A DNA stretch of 64,000 nt from Rotaria macrura (GCA_900239685.1 OENT01000293.1:1-64000); one strand, 5' to 3'. Positions 8,892 to 22,657 are shown, counted from the first letter of the stretch. The notes: a model not told the origin generated them from the sequence alone. Numbers and translations: made by a program.

Positions 8892-10749
8892 CTGTCAGTG
8901 AATTCCAAGATAAATGCCCCTCACACCCACATCCTCAAGGCTGAATAATTGCATATGTCTACTCACTCATTTATTGTTTTGATTCGATAAGCGTCACTAC
9001 AAATGAAAATGCTAAGAAACAATTATCATAAAATCGAAAGATGTTCTTAAAGATTTGCAATTTATTCATCAAAAATAACATTCTAAGTATAGGCGAGTCG
9101 ACTCGGCGAGTTAAAAAATCAACGCGTGCTCGCCTCGGTGCAGAAAATGCCACTTTGCCTGGCCACGAGGCGAGGCGAGTAAAATCGATGATTCTTGGAT
9201 CTCTGAGAAGAACATCGAAAATGGCACGAAAAGAAGGAAAATATCGAAGAAATACAATAGAATAAATAGATTTAAACTGCACACATACTGTTATTTATCC
9301 CTCGACCTGTTTTGGCTTTATCGGGTGGATACTTAGTGTCCCTGTGGAGGCGGGCACACTTGTAGAGTATAACCGTGGGTGTGAGTGTAGATATGGGATG
9401 TGACAGTGACTGGAAGTAAGGCTGACAATGTGGTCTGATTGTGGTACGGATTAAAGCTGATACTTTACTAGTAAATGAATAAATACTGCATTTACTTTAC
9501 TTTATTTACTTGACTACAAAGTCATGTAAATTTCTGAATGCTGATCGCTTTGATTAGTATAACATCTTTATTCACTGACAGCAGTCCACACCCATAATCA
9601 TTTCTCCACCAAACCCAATAGGTATGATAACGAGATGGATAAGTTTTTCAAAAATTCACACGAGATTCAACACAAGTGGGATCGATGTTTACTCATCTAG
9701 TTTCGGGTTCTTCTAATGCATTACGTAGATGCATGTTTTATAGAGATTGATACAAACTAGATACATCATTCAAGTTAAAAACTCAGTGTGACTTCCAAAA
9801 CAACTAGTATACTGATAATTTTTGATTACCTTGATTTTTAATCCTGTGATATTTTGCATACGTGTAACACCAGGCGATGATGAATCCATTTATTGACACA
9901 AAAAGCTAGATTCTTATTGAAAAATTGAACTCTATTACACAGGAGTTATTCTTATAGTTTCGTTCCATGGTCATTCTTGTGAGATGTTTTAAAGTATACA
10001 AATTAATCTCATTTTTGCATCTTGTCAACAGAATGTTCTCGTTTAAATTCCATAATATAGCTGACTGATAATTGAAAAATAAGACGAAGATTTTTGTCAT
10101 CTTTAAAAACATTGAACAAATGACTAAGCAATGCTTTTTTTCTTGAATACAACTGTTTAGTTTAAATTTAGTTATTCATACCAGAAGATTTCATTGAAGC
10201 TGTGCTTGTAATAAATATGATTCTCGTCAGCATCTATCAAAGTATACCTTAAATTTCTTGTAAAATTGTGAGAAATTCAATATTTTAAATCACATAAACT
10301 CTTGTACGATTCACAGAATCAAAGTAAATTTATAACACAAACAGAATGACTTAATGAGGAGTCTGCAAGTACAATTTTACGCATGAAAACAATATAGGAA
10401 TCTAACGACCCGTACTATTCGATGAAGGATTATTTACGCTTCATATGACATAATTACAGTATATATCTGAAATTGAAATGTCTATAATGAGTAGAGTACT
10501 GTATTGTATTCGAAACTTTTCGAAACGATACTCAACGTATGATAAACAACATGAATAACTAGAAAACAAAGCTTGTTCTTGTTAGATCTTTTCGATTACA
10601 TCTTACTATTCTGCTTATTGATATGATTAGTGAACATTCGGCTAGTTATTTAAATTTATTGAAATTGTAGAAAAATATGGACATGATTTCTTCTATATTG
10701 GCAAATACAATGAAAAAAAATTCGTACAAAAGAAAATAAAAACAACATT
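8892..10749. other. Non-coding stretch downstream of TTC8
   Basis: The patch 9098-9182 is G+C-richer, with inverted GGCGAG/CTCGCC motifs and may be a small decayed TIR element. A G/T-rich stretch lies at 9372-9420. The rest is AT-rich and featureless. TTTATT at 10655-10660 reads AATAAA on the minus strand, about 90 bp after the TTC8 stop, and is its likely polyadenylation signal. Confidence 0.4.
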
Positions 10750-12974
10750 TCAAAGTTCAGAAAACATTTTCTTTAATTCATCATAAATTTGTTTTGAATC
10801 AGAATGATTTTTATATACTTCAAGTGAACTTTTCATAGCACGAAAACTACTTTGTAAATCACCTTGCTAGTAAAAATAGTAAGCATAGACGAAACGAGTA
10901 AGTCGATCAGATTCAAAACAAATAAAGTTTCTTCTACCTGATACATCGATTTACCATAATTATAGTACGGTTCAAACATATGAGGTGCGAGGCTTTGAGC
11001 TGTTTGTAAATAAATTTGACCCTAGAAAAATATCAAGCTAGTTTTAAAATTGGAAAAGAATAACAAAAATAAATAAATTTCATTTCACTATTTCATTATT
11101 GCCCCGCTGTATTTCGACTAAACCTAGATTGTTATATGCTTCTGCATGATCATTGTTATAAACCAGTGCTAAACGGAAACATTGTATAGCAAGATAAATA
11201 TCCGTTGTATACTTAGAAGAAAAAAAACTTTAAATTATTATATTAAAACAAGTAGATTCATACTAGTGCCATTTCACCAATGTTATACCAGACTTCCGAT
11301 CGTTCCTCATCTGCTGTAGCACATGTCAGTGCTTTCAAAAAACAAGCGACAATCATATCATACTGCTGGGCATGAAAGCAACACAATGCTATATTGGTAA
11401 ATATTGCTGCCGTTGCTACACCCATTTGTAGAAGACGACGATAAAATTTTAACGAAATCTCAGGTTGTTCTTCATAAAAATGATTGGCAGCAATACATGC
11501 TATAGCTTCGATATTCGTATTATCTAATTTCAATACTTGTCGATAACATTCAATACTTTGTGATACATCATTTAGACCCTGCGTGAAAGAAGAAGAAGAA
11601 GAAAAAGAGCACATTGCATGCTGAAACACTTTTACATGTCTTTTTCAAGATTTGAAATATACTTCGTGAATTCTTCCAATAGCTTGAAGTAAACATGGTT
11701 CATGAGGAAATTTTTCTAAACCTTCTCGAAGTTTACTTATCGATAATAATGGTTGATCAAGACGAAGATAGACTTTAGCTAAATATAGATACGTATCAAC
11801 CATAGGCTGAAGTTCCAACGATAGAAGATATTGTTTTTCACTATCGCGAAGCATATCTTGACTAGAAGTAGAATGTTAAAACGTTCAGATATAAGTATAT
11901 AGAATTTGATCAATGTATGTACCGATGATAACATTTACCAAGTTGAATCAACCACCACCAATCTTTATTTTGATAGTATTCGTTAGCATGTGTGGCCAAT
12001 TGTAGAGCCTTAAAAAAAGCAACAGAATAAGAATAGGTCACTCTCTTTTTTGGTTTGCGTTTAGTTGATTTGCATACCGCTCGAATATCATTTGCATGAT
12101 GAAATAGATGTTCAAATAAAGATCTTGATATAGCTTGATGTTGTGCATATTTAGGTAGATTAAGTCGACCTACTTGAATAAATGGACCATCAGGTGTACT
12201 TAACATTGAAGCCTATTAGAAAATATTATCATTTAAAAACTTCCAGGTATCAAACAGATTCGCTAAACATTTAAATGAATACATTGACGAGAGCATGACA
12301 GATTAAACTTTATGTTCATTGAACAATATTGAATAATCGAAATTGAAATAGTCTTCTAGTCATTTTTCACTCATACAAGAAAGAAAATTTTTCATAAAAA
12401 CTCACGGTGCCGAGTCGTACGAAACGACCAGTAGACGTTGTGACTGGTCTTGCTGCAGTTCCGGATCGAGCAGTTTTCAATACATTCTCCATACTTTTAC
12501 CACCTTGTGTTGATTGACTGTTTAATCGAAGCATACCAGTTATCGGTCGACCTGTCATAGTCATGGGTCTCAATGCTGGACTTGGTCCACTCATTGACGC
12601 ATTAGGATTAGCTGTTGGTTGTCTCATCGATGTACCAGGCATAGGTGCTTGTTGAAAGGCATTTTCATCTAACATATCAGCGAGACCATCGTCAGCGACT
12701 TCAGTTTCATCAACATAAAGTTGTTCAGTTAAGGCACGCATTTTAAGTAACCATGCTACCTACAACAAATGGATTACAGTGATCACTTGTTTAGATTTGA
12801 TTTAATGACAAGTGAAATAAAACTGATTATCGCATTTCTTATATCATATTCGAAAATTCCTACTTGATCATTTGGATTCTTCTCTAACAAGTTCGATGTA
12901 ATGTTAACGCATTGTTCAAATTTTCGACGACGAAAACAGCTAATCGCTTGAAATAATGGATCGATTTCTCGCAT
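10750..12974 (-). CDS. TTC8: Tetratricopeptide repeat protein 8 (BBSome subunit BBS8)
   Basis: TTC8/BBS8 is a core BBSome subunit that helps move membrane proteins in and out of cilia. Nine exons join in frame: 12974-12864, 12759-12406, 12212-12078, 12008-11923, 11861-11663, 11578-11264, 11211-11089, 11021-10938, 10866-10750, giving 507 aa (human isoforms about 500-540). The N-terminus has the family's FRRRKF motif, then a Pro/Gly-rich linker with RPITG and SGRFVRLGT-like stretches, then TPDGPFI. The C-terminal two thirds are TPR units, with family-typical blocks such as NKDWWW, EAIACI, FYRRLLQMG, CCFHAQQYD, AEAYNNL and SLAPHMFEP. Introns are 52-193 bp. The start at 12974 aligns with the family N-terminus. 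It lies head-to-head with the p24 gene, 376 bp apart. Confidence 0.93.
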
Positions 12975-13350
12975 TAGGTTCTAAGTTATTTTTCTCGATA
13001 TTTTCTCGTAATTCTGATAAATCGTACAAATACTTGATCAACGAAATTTTTTTTTCGTTGCCTAGGACGACATATGTGGCGACACACGATCAATCACAAT
13101 TTCGAAATGCAAACAAAATGAATTCAACTCAGCAACATACGAAAATATGAATTTTTTATGAAAATTAACATTCGAAAAACACGAAATTAAATTTCATAAA
13201 TTAATATATTAAAACATATAAATGGCATACGATTGTTGATGATGTGGTGTTTGTTTTGATTGGTTGATTCGTTCAACTTTTCAATGCGTACACATTTAAT
13301 GCGTACAGTCACTCGACCATATATCTTATAAATCCTTCATAGTTCCAACA
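12975..13350. promoter_or_regulatory. Shared intergenic region between divergent TTC8 and p24 genes
   Basis: The 376 bp between the two start codons must hold both promoters and 5' UTRs, so it is a likely bidirectional promoter. TTAATATATTAAAACATATAA lies around 13201-13221 and TATCTTATAAATCC around 13322; either could be TATA-like, but the AT richness makes this weak. Confidence 0.45.
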
Positions 13351-14182
13351 ATGTTACCTCTATTGTTAAATCTTCTATTTTTTTCTACAACATCAATAAT
13401 CAAATCTATTTATGCTAATGAATTAACATTCGAACTACCTGATAATGCTAAAGAATGTTTTCATGACAAACTTAAAGTCGGCTCAAAATTTGTATTAGAA
13501 TATCAAGTTAGTTAACAGAGTTTTAAATGATTTTTTGTTATTTATCAGTATTTATGCTATTCTAGGTTGTAACAGGTGGTAATTATGATGTTGATATGGA
13601 ATTAAAAAGTCCATCCGGGAAAATTTTATATAGGGAAACTAAAAAGCAATACGATCAAGTTGAAAGAACGGCTGAAGAAAATGGTGTTTATCAATTTTGT
13701 TTTAGTAATGAATTTTCAACAATTACTCATAAAGTGATTTATATCGGTTCGCATAAAACGAATTTTTGTAAATAAGAATATTGATTTTTTTCTTCTATTT
13801 TCAACAGATTGGAAGGTCGATGGAGATCCTGAACATGAAATAACACATCCGAATCCACGTGTTGCCGAAGGTGCATTGACGATGGTAAAATAAATTCTTT
13901 GTTTGTTGTATTCGAATGAATATCATATCAAAACTTGTCTAGATTGAAACGAAAGTAGACAGAATTCATGAAAATCTCGAAAAATCAATTGATTATCAAA
14001 CACATCATCGATTACGTGAGGCAACTGGTCGTGCACGTGCTGAAGATCTACTAGAACGAGTTCAAATATGGTCACTAGGACAATTTATTTTAATCATAAT
14101 TGTAGCTATTGGTACTGTACTACTGCTTCGATCATTTTTTACGGACCGAAAAGGATCATCTAATATGACATGGCATTCATAG
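13351..14182 (+). CDS. p24-gamma cargo receptor (TMED3/TMED7-like)
   Basis: p24 proteins are type I membrane proteins that cycle between ER and Golgi and select cargo into COPI/COPII vesicles. Exons 13351-13506, 13566-13746, 13808-13884 and 13943-14182 give 217 aa, typical of the family. Residues 1 to about 22 form a signal peptide. A GOLD domain follows with blocks [23 protein letters not shown] and [13 protein letters not shown], diagnostic of the gamma (TMED3/7) branch. Then come a coiled-coil segment, one membrane span ([15 protein letters not shown]) and a short tail RSFFTDRKG whose FF pair and basic residues fit coat binding. Introns are 58-61 bp. TMED3 and TMED7 cannot be separated here. 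Confidence 0.92.
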
Positions 14183-15991
14183 TTGGCTTAATTTCTTGAC
14201 GGAAAAACGATGATAATTATTTTTTTTCAAAAGCCGATCATTCTATTCAAGTCTACTGTTGTTATCTGTTTTTTTTTCTCATTTTAATGTATAGTCCAAT
14301 TCATTTCTAATGAAATCCGTTCTGCCTTTGTTTTTATTATTATTAAAATTTATCTCATCCATTGGAACAACTTAAGTATATAGGAAAATATAAAGAAAAT
14401 ATCTGATTGTCCTGTTAATCTTAGCTTTTTATTCGTTTTTTTTGCTTCACTGTTGTTACTATTATAAACGTTGTATAAGAATAAACAAGAAATTAATTCG
14501 TTTCGATTGATACCTTGAACTTCATGACATTGAACGAACATTACTATTTATCAAGCGAGACACCTTCCTCTTTCCTCTTGTCTTCATGAAACGTACCTGA
14601 CACTCGACATGCATTTTGTCTTTCCTGCTCTGTTTTATTCAAATGATGACATTTTTTTCTTTTTTTTTCGAGCGGAAGAGAACGGTTGAGCGTTTTTTTC
14701 CGCGTAATTATGTTAAAGGACGCACGAACATTGTGTGCATATACTACAAACGTAACAGCAACAACAACGACAACGTCAATAAAAGAAGAACGAGGAACGA
14801 AGAAGATCAGGTCTTATTCATATCTTTTTGTTCTATTAACTGCTGAAAGCTATTCGAAATATGAAATAATCAACATCGAAATATCTATTCAACGAGGTGA
14901 GGCCTAGGATAAAAGCAAAATAAAACCGTTAATAGATTGCTCTGCTGAATACAGCAGAAATAATTATTGTGTATTCGATTAATAGAAATTACAACATACT
15001 TCAGTGATCGATGTGATAGGTATCGTAAATACCTGGTTAGGTACTTTGTTGTTTTGTTTTTTTTTCTCGTCAATTCATTCTTGTTCAAGGATTTACTTTT
15101 TTCTGGTCATTCAGAAAGAAAAAGAAAGCAAAATATGTTTAAATATTTAATCAATTGCGTAGGAGCAACAAAAAAAAATGTATATTGAATATTACTACGT
15201 TTTCTTTGTTATGATCACGTTCATCACTTATCAGTATGATATAATATGATGAATAAGCTTGAAAGATTCTTGTTACACGTTACATGAATAAAATTTTCCT
15301 CATATAACAACAGATTTGCTGTTAAGTTCTTTTTATACACGTAGAAAAATTGTGATCTTCTTGTTTTTTGTCCTCATATAATGTTTATGTTTTTTCTTCT
15401 TCAGTTGTTTCTTATTATAAACAAATTCGCAAGGCTCTGAATATATCTTTTAGTCAAGCATGTTGTTGATTCTTCCTTTCAATGTTGTCGTCATGAAAAA
15501 ATAAATTGAAAAAAAATGAATAAAAGCGATAGAAAAGCAAAGGAAAAAAAAGGAAACTTCATCAGACAAATCTGCCGTACGTGTCTTTGCAGTTCTCTTT
15601 CGTCATCATCTCTATTCCACTTTCTTCAGTTTGCTCGAAGGAGACGACGTATCGACCGACCGAGACAGAAAAGCGAGAAGAAAAAAGAAATACTGTTCTT
15701 ATTGATGTGCTATTACGGTAGCGATGTTGTTCTCTTATTCGATTTTTCAGTCACATTTTGCTTATTGCTTCGTTTCTTCTTCCGATTTCTTCAACTATTT
15801 GTAAACATGCTATATTTTCTAATCAAATACTTAACATCATTGTAATAGATATAATGACATTCAAAAACAAGTAAGGTTAACACATCAATAGAACTAATAA
15901 TACTCTATGTTATTTATTGACGTAATCGTGTATCACCAGAAAATGTTCGTACACAACATATGCTTTACTTAGATTTTGATACAGACAAGCA
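14183..15991. other. Intergenic between the p24 and MFS genes
   Basis: It holds the 3' UTR of the p24 gene and the 5' flank of the transporter. Several overlapping open frames around 14616-15845 are Lys/Arg/Phe-rich and look like AT/GA-rich sequence rather than genes; the 109-codon frame at 15516-15845 has no recognisable domain and may be 5' UTR. Confidence 0.4.
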
Positions 15992-18285
15992 ATGCACGGA
16001 TCTTTAATCGATTCTCATCGCCGATTATCATTAAGTAATAATGTACCAGGTTCTTTATCACAATCTGAACATGCGCTAACTGATGATGATCAAGTAAATG
16101 ATCTATCCGATATTCATCGTTCCATTGATTCATCATCAGCAAGTCATTTTAATAAAGCCAATGTATATATGGGTGACGTTGTTGAACGAAAAGATGAAAA
16201 AGAAGCTGAAACCTCTACCATACATACAATGAAATTTTTCCGTTGGACACCTGGCTATAAACACGTTATGTTAACATACTCTACAATATGTCTATTTGCT
16301 TTTATGACCGGTGTTGAATATGCTGTTATTCTTCCAACAGTATATGACTATGTCAGAAAAATGACAAATGCTAACATATATGTTGGTTTAATCCTTTCAT
16401 CTTACAGTATATCGGGTTCTATCACTGGAATAATAATGGGGAAAATCTCAGATTTAACTGGAAAAGTAAAATTTCTCATAATGATATCAACAATATTTGA
16501 AATAGGCGGAAATATACTTTATTTTGTTGCCAATAATATTTATATTGTTCTATTGGGACGGTTAGTTGCTGGTGTTGGCATGGGTGCTGTGCCACCTGTA
16601 AGTTATTTCATATGTCTACGAAGTTTATTGATTGTATGTCTAAAGTAGATTCTTGCTGATGTTGCTCATCGTACGACCGAAGACGAACGAACAAAAGCTA
16701 TATCAATCATTCTTGGATGTCGACAACTTGGTAAAAAGAAATTATAGAGAAATTTAGTTTTTGACTTTGGAATATCTCCTTTTTTTTCAGGTCTATTAAT
16801 TGGTCCATGTTTTACAATTCTCATTCGGCTGATGAATTTTCGAATAGGTTAATTTTTAAAGTCTACTTTTAATTTAACTATTGATCTCGTTTAGGTCCTG
16901 TTCATGTTTATAATTTAAATGGTCCTGGATTTTTAATGACAATCGTTTGGTTGGTTTTGGTCATAGTTTGTTGGTTTTGCTTTTTTGATCGAACACCATC
17001 ATCATCATCATCAACAACAACAATAGCAGCAACAGATACACAGTCGTTAAATAAGCATTTTACAAATGATTCCAATAAACATAAATATAAACAGTCAGAT
17101 CATCAATTACAGCAAGAAGGACAATGCGTCTCATTAAGGATTTATTATGATCAATATGCACGCATTGAAATGTTTGTTCTATTTCTTGCTACATTCATAA
17201 CATATTTTAATCAAACAGCATTAGAAACTATAGTAGCAGCATTTACAGAAAAGAATTTTTTTTGGACAACTGTGCATACGTCAATTTTATTTGCATTTGC
17301 TGGTTTAGAAATATTGATTGTTTACATATCACTTGTGAAATTTTTTTCGAAACGTTTTGAAGATCGACTATTACTCGTATTTGGTTTTATATCATTAACA
17401 ATAGCTTGCATAATCGGTACATTCTTTACCATAGGATCGCATTCATTCGGTTGGTTTAATAATACCAGTACTAATACTGTGAATAAACGTTTACTTGCGT
17501 TATTTATTGTTTTCGTTATTCTTGATTTACTTGCTCTACCATTCATAGCAGCTACTAGTGTATCACTTTTCACTAAATTAACAACGAAGAAATTACAAGG
17601 ATTCTCACAAGGTTTACAAAGGTTTATTATGGGAACTGGAACTATTGGTAAGAAAGTTGTTTTTCTTTTAACACACACATACACAGAGAGAAAGAGAGAA
17701 AATTATAATTTGAAGTTATCGTGATTGACCTTTTCAAAAAAGTTACTTTTATTTGAGCAAAAAAAGAATTTGTTTTTCTTATTTGTTTACTCAAAAAAAT
17801 TATTTATGAGAATTACCAGGCATGAAAATTGCATTTGCTTTTATTTTGAAGCAATAAAATCAAATCGAATGTTGTTTTTTTACATAGCATATTCGTTTTT
17901 ATTTTATTTTTCTATAGCTGGCCCACTATTTGCTTCTTTACTTCTCAATCGTCTGTACATAATGATGACAACAATGCTTACTTTAACACTGTTAACTTTA
18001 ATAGCAATCTTCATTGTGCTCAAACGTTTACGAACACCATTTCAAAAAAATCTAGCAAACAAACACAAAAATATGCAAGATAATAATCATAATAATAATA
18101 ATAGTTCATCTCTTCAACACACTGGCGATGAGTCAAAATCAGGTTTATTATCGAAAAATTGCTATGTGACACTTGTACCACAGGATGAAGATCCGCTAAT
18201 TGATAAGATTCCCGAACACAAATCATTTGACAACAGTCTATCAAATAATCATACTAATGGCAAAAAGTCAAATTGTGATTTGTAA
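15992..18285 (+). CDS. Major facilitator superfamily transporter, MFSD8/CLN7-like
   Basis: Exons 15992-16597, 16649-16730, 16791-16847, 16895-17647 and 17918-18285 join into 621 aa. A polar N-terminal tail of about 85 residues precedes the first six membrane segments. These carry the MFS signature between TM2 and TM3 (GKISDLTGKVK) and LLGRLVAGVGMGAVPP in TM4. A Ser/Thr/Gln-rich central loop follows, then six more segments. The start of the second half (ALETIVAAFTEKNFFW to KFFSKRFEDRLLLV) resembles MFSD8, a lysosomal membrane protein. The fourth intron (270 bp) is longer than the others. The C-terminal tail is polar and Asn-rich with acidic clusters. The substrate cannot be inferred. Confidence 0.82.
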
Positions 18286-20100
18286 AATTGAATTCTACCA
18301 TGTGTCTCAAGTTTACTGCCAACATTTTCATCCGTCAGATGAACACAATTGAACTTTAAATAACCATGATAATAAAACACCAAGGAAAATTTCTCATTCG
18401 ACTGTTGTTCTCTCTAGTCAATATAAAGTACAATTGGATATTTGTTTTGATTTTTCTCTTTTTCATTTTTCATTCATACTAAGCAATGGTCAGCACAAGA
18501 TTGATCAAACATAATACTATTCATTAGTTAATCATTTAATTTATTTACAATACAGAATGGAAGCATTAAAATAAATCAAAAATAAAAAGCAACAAGCGAA
18601 CCTTTTAATCTTTACAAGTTATAGCACATATTCATTTTACATTATCAATTTTGGTTTTTTTTTCTCATTGTAATCTCAGTTGCCGTTCTTTTATTTGCAT
18701 TGAATAGATACTGTTGCTAAATAAAGAACTGGACATGTGAATGACTACAAAAATGACGAGTGAATATCAAGGTATCGACTAATGAAGAGTAATGACGATC
18801 CTTTGTTGCTCTTCCTATGATGTAAGATAAGATCCTATTCATTCATTAATGTTTCAATTTAGATTTTTATTATTTTGCATGTAGTATCAAATGTATTTTG
18901 AAGGATAGAAATTTATTTTTATCAACTTCTAGTTTGTTCTATCAATGTTTTAATTGAGATTTTGAAGCTGTATTTTATTTTTGTTCTCTTGTAAATTCAA
19001 TTGAGAATAGTAGTGAAAGAAAGCATCGTACATGTTGACTCTATCTACTCACGATCTTTGTATATGGGGAAAAGAAAAAATTTTTGTCTAAGTATAAACA
19101 AATGATGATTTAGTGAATTACGACATGAATAACGGGCTGAGGTGTAGGAGTAAAACTTTGAACTCATTTAATGGATCATAATTATTGCTAATTGAATCAC
19201 AGATCATATATCTACGAAATCGTGTGATGTCCGTAAATTTCATTCCTTGAAGATTAGATACAAGAATAACAAAGAAACATATCATCCACAGGGTAGACAG
19301 AATGCAACACTGTTCATTTGGGTAGTCAGAGCGGCTACATCGTATGTCACATTTTTATTCTGCAAAGATCGTGCTAGCAGCCTTGTCATGAGGAATAAAG
19401 ACGAAGTCACGAATATCATTATTGAACATCAAGTTGACTTTGGAATAAACAATCTACCTAGTTAAATTCAATTTATTTGATGTCGTTGAAAATAAAACTA
19501 GTGTTTAATATCTATTTCTATTTATTAAATTTCATGATCGGTGTTTGTGATATGAATCAAAAACATTTGTTTTAAGAAGCATGACTTCTATATATTTGAA
19601 ATTATGATTTCAATAAATATTTACTTTTGTTAAACACGGGGGAAGGGGGTGGAGACGTGTGGCGTGATAGTCACTATGCTAGTGAAAATTTTCTCCAAAT
19701 ATAGAAAAATTCAATCTATATCCAGATAGTGCTCCCCTCCTCCCTCTCCCTACTTCCTGCTTTGAGAGCCAAGTTACGCCCTTGTCTAAAACAAAATTAC
19801 TCATACCGTACAATTTCGAAGTTCAGTCATTGCTTTATATGAACATATTCATTTCTCAGAATACTATTATAAATACAAAAGAAACTAACATTGTTTAGTG
19901 AAAAATCCCAACGTAATCTCGTCCTGACAAGATTCTTATAAATATTTTTTAAGAAAAAAGAACAGGAAATAGACGCTGGAAGATAGATTTAAACCTACGA
20001 AGAAATATCTCGTCAGATTTCCAGTTTTATGCGTGATTCACTCACTGATTATTGTAATATTATCACAGCTCATCATTAATTGTATAATAACGAATCATGA
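18286..20100. other. 3' flank of the MFS gene and AT-rich intergenic DNA
   Basis: AATAAA-type signals near 18571 and 18720 may end the transporter mRNA. A short G/C-rich patch at about 19625-19792 carries runs such as GGGGGAAGGGGG and imperfect inverted ends (TTTTGTTAAACACGGGGG on the left, a related complement on the right), so it may be a small TIR element. No gene is seen. Confidence 0.4.
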
Positions 20101-20470
20101 ATCATGGCCTAGATAGTATTAGTGCAGCTGGCTTGTTGTTTTTCTGTATCCAGAACTACTTTTTCCACAATTGGATCCGATCGATTCCGATGAGAATAAC
20201 TTTCGAATTCTAGTGTTGGATGTTATTGGATCGAACTGTAAGCATTTGACGGAATTCGACCTGAGATTTTGATCCACCTCTTCTAACGCCATCAAGTCCT
20301 AATTAGCACCTAATTAGTACAAAATAGAGTTCATCGGCCGGATCCATTTGTAGATTCGTCTCTCGAAATTTGATAGGAGTTTTCCGATCGATCCGATACG
20401 AAACAATCTTGTTGAACCAGGTATCGGATTGATTCATCTGATTAGTAAATTTAATAAATCATCTAAAATA
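20101..20470. repeat. Cluster of GATCCGAT/ATCGGATC motifs
   Basis: This interval is enriched in GGATCCGATCGATTCCGAT, CGATCGATCCGAT, TATCGGATTG and related motifs on both strands, similar in style to the cluster at 5540-5880. It may be a decayed copy of the same kind of non-autonomous element; no clean termini are visible. Confidence 0.3.
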
Positions 20471-20644
20471 TTTTTTAGTTTCGGTTTGAAAACAAGTGTG
20501 TCATTATCTAATTGGAAACATGATCACTTTCTTGATTTCCAAAAAATCGGGAATCGGAAGAATAAGTGCTGAATAGTTCAAATATAGTTGAATTAATAAT
20601 AAGCAAGGATGCGGAAACGAAATTACCGCACTTCAGCGTACTCC

Positions 20645-20940
20645 CTGAACTTCTGAGCTATGTCATAACTATCCTTCAGAACGTTCTAGCAATTGTAAGT
20701 CTATCATCAACCTGTCCAACGATATACTAGTACGAGTCCAGTCTGTATGAGTCTGTATTTAACTGTAAAGCCATAATACTTCGTTACACTTCAAAACTGA
20801 AGTAAAACAAGGTATTTGGGCTTTATTGCCAGAGAGATCTGAATAGACTGGACTCCTGCTAATATGCTATAATAAAAGCTGATGCTAGACTTGAAGCAGC
20901 TCAAAAGTTCTAAAGGATAGTTATGGAGTTCTCTGAAATA
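20645..20940. repeat. Imperfect foldback element
   Basis: The left arm (GCTATGTCATAACTATCC, then AAGTCTATCATCA, GAGTCCAGTCTG) is matched in reverse by the right arm (AGACTGGACTC, TGATGCTAGACTT, GGATAGTTATGGAG). The arms meet around AAAGCCATAATACTT and AAGGTATTTGGGCTTT near 20800. Many mismatches indicate an old hairpin-forming repeat. Confidence 0.5.
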
Positions 20941-22657
20941 CGGCATGTTTGCTTCGTTTTTGCCCCTTGCGAATAAACGATTACGTAGAATCAATCGTTT
21001 GAAATTCGAGTATTTTCATGATTTGGTTTCCCAGCTGAAATTGGTATATTATTATATAGGTTATTTTTATTAGCTTGCCTATCAATCATGTCTCTCAAAT
21101 CAAGAATACAAACGAAACATGCTGAGAAAACAGTATGTGTATGTGATAGGATAATCTTTGGTACTCTCACATCTTACTGTAGACAATATTTCACCTTAGT
21201 GGAACGTTACATGAAGAATAAATTCATTTTTTTCGGTCTGTCAGGTAACGGTTGACTCTCTGGATTCGAAGTAGAACAGGCACCGGGTTCAAAACTCAAT
21301 AACTGAAACTGTATCATAATGGATGTCTATTCATTGCCATGACTATGCCGAATGATCGAATTTGGCATTATAGTGGCCATCAATGCAAACAAAGTGGAGC
21401 TATACGGCACTACAAAGAGTAATCTCACAAGAGCAGAAATCGCTAATCTTTTCAGACGAATGCAACAATTATTTGGAGGAAGACCAAAATAACGTATCTC
21501 TGGAAGCATGATGCAAGTTAATCTTGTTACGAATATGCATCGTAAAATTTGGCTATCGTCAAGGATTATATTTTTGTGAGTATGTGAAATGAAACAATTC
21601 TTGTACTAAACCAAGTGTTTCAAACGAGCGAGATTTATTATTAACTCGTGTTACAATCGCTGAGAAATGTGAAAATAATTTCTAGATAAAAATGCCCTTG
21701 AATGTTTGGATAGAACAACAGATGGGGGAAAAAATTATTTGGACTTTTTTTCAAAGGAAAAATCTCGGAAGTAGAGGCGCCTATTAACATATCCCTCACG
21801 TGTTATGTGGCGTCTCAACAATTTGACATTTTTCCTTCAACATTCTAAATCTCGTTCAAAGGTTAAGATAACTATATTGACATATTTTTTTTCCGTCATG
21901 CTGCGACTTATGGTGAACATCGCATAAGATACATATAAAATCTACTGTGTTCAGGTCACTAATGGAAGAGATTGTCATCATCTAATTTTTATTTTTCGAT
22001 TCGGTATGAGTGCATCCTAACTTTAAAGTTATTAAAATTTCTTAATCAATTCCGAAATCCATTCTCACACTGAAATCCTCAATTTTTAAGACTATCATCA
22101 AAAGCTAAAGCGGTCAGGTTTTTATACATCAATTAAATCTGTCTTTCCTTGGAGCCACTAGATCTCTTAATTTGTGGCAAAGTTGAATATAATTAGCTAT
22201 TGAAATAAATTAGCATTTCTTGTCATCGAAATAATTATTAAATTTCGAGAAATTTTCATCCGCAACCGCCGTGAGCATTGAAAGGAATTATTTTTTTAGA
22301 GCTTCTGCCGATTGATCCATCGGCTTACACCTCTGGGTAAAATAACAAGTAAGTCAATCTGAATATTCGATCTTGACAAATCTATTATCTTATTACTCAG
22401 CCGATAGGCTATAGCTAAATCAAATTGTCGACATATCGTCGAAACCAACGACGAAATCAGAGCGGAGATGTCAGAATATAGATTCTGTAATATACGGAAA
22501 ATATTTACATAGAATGATGGAAATCTGCTGTCACTTGTGCTGACTTATCATAGCCCTATATTTTCTCTAAACATGTTATGTTGACTTTTTGAAGAAATTC
22601 CGTACTATTGATGGCACAGGTTTTTTTTTCCCTGATGATCAATAGATTCACAAGTAT
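20941..22657. other. Non-coding stretch with a possible tRNA-like relic
   Basis: At 21233-21297 a B-box-like GGGTTCAAAAC and a weak A-box-like GGTAACGGTTGACTC are spaced like a degenerate tRNA or SINE head, but no cloverleaf is convincing. The remainder has short open frames only. Confidence 0.3.

Noticed and set aside
8738..8944. 68-codon frame with an internally repeated sequence
   Set aside because: It is the 54-bp satellite translated; a period divisible by three keeps the frame open.
15516..15845. 109-codon plus-strand frame upstream of the transporter
   Set aside because: Arg/Lys/Phe-rich, no domain, no splice context; more likely 5' flank of the MFS gene.
17322..17684. 120-codon minus-strand frame
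   Set aside because: Antisense shadow of the transporter's membrane-spanning exon.
21233..21297. tRNA-like B-box GGGTTCAAAAC with a weak A-box
   Set aside because: No cloverleaf forms convincingly and no Pol III terminator is suitably placed; kept only as a possible SINE relic.
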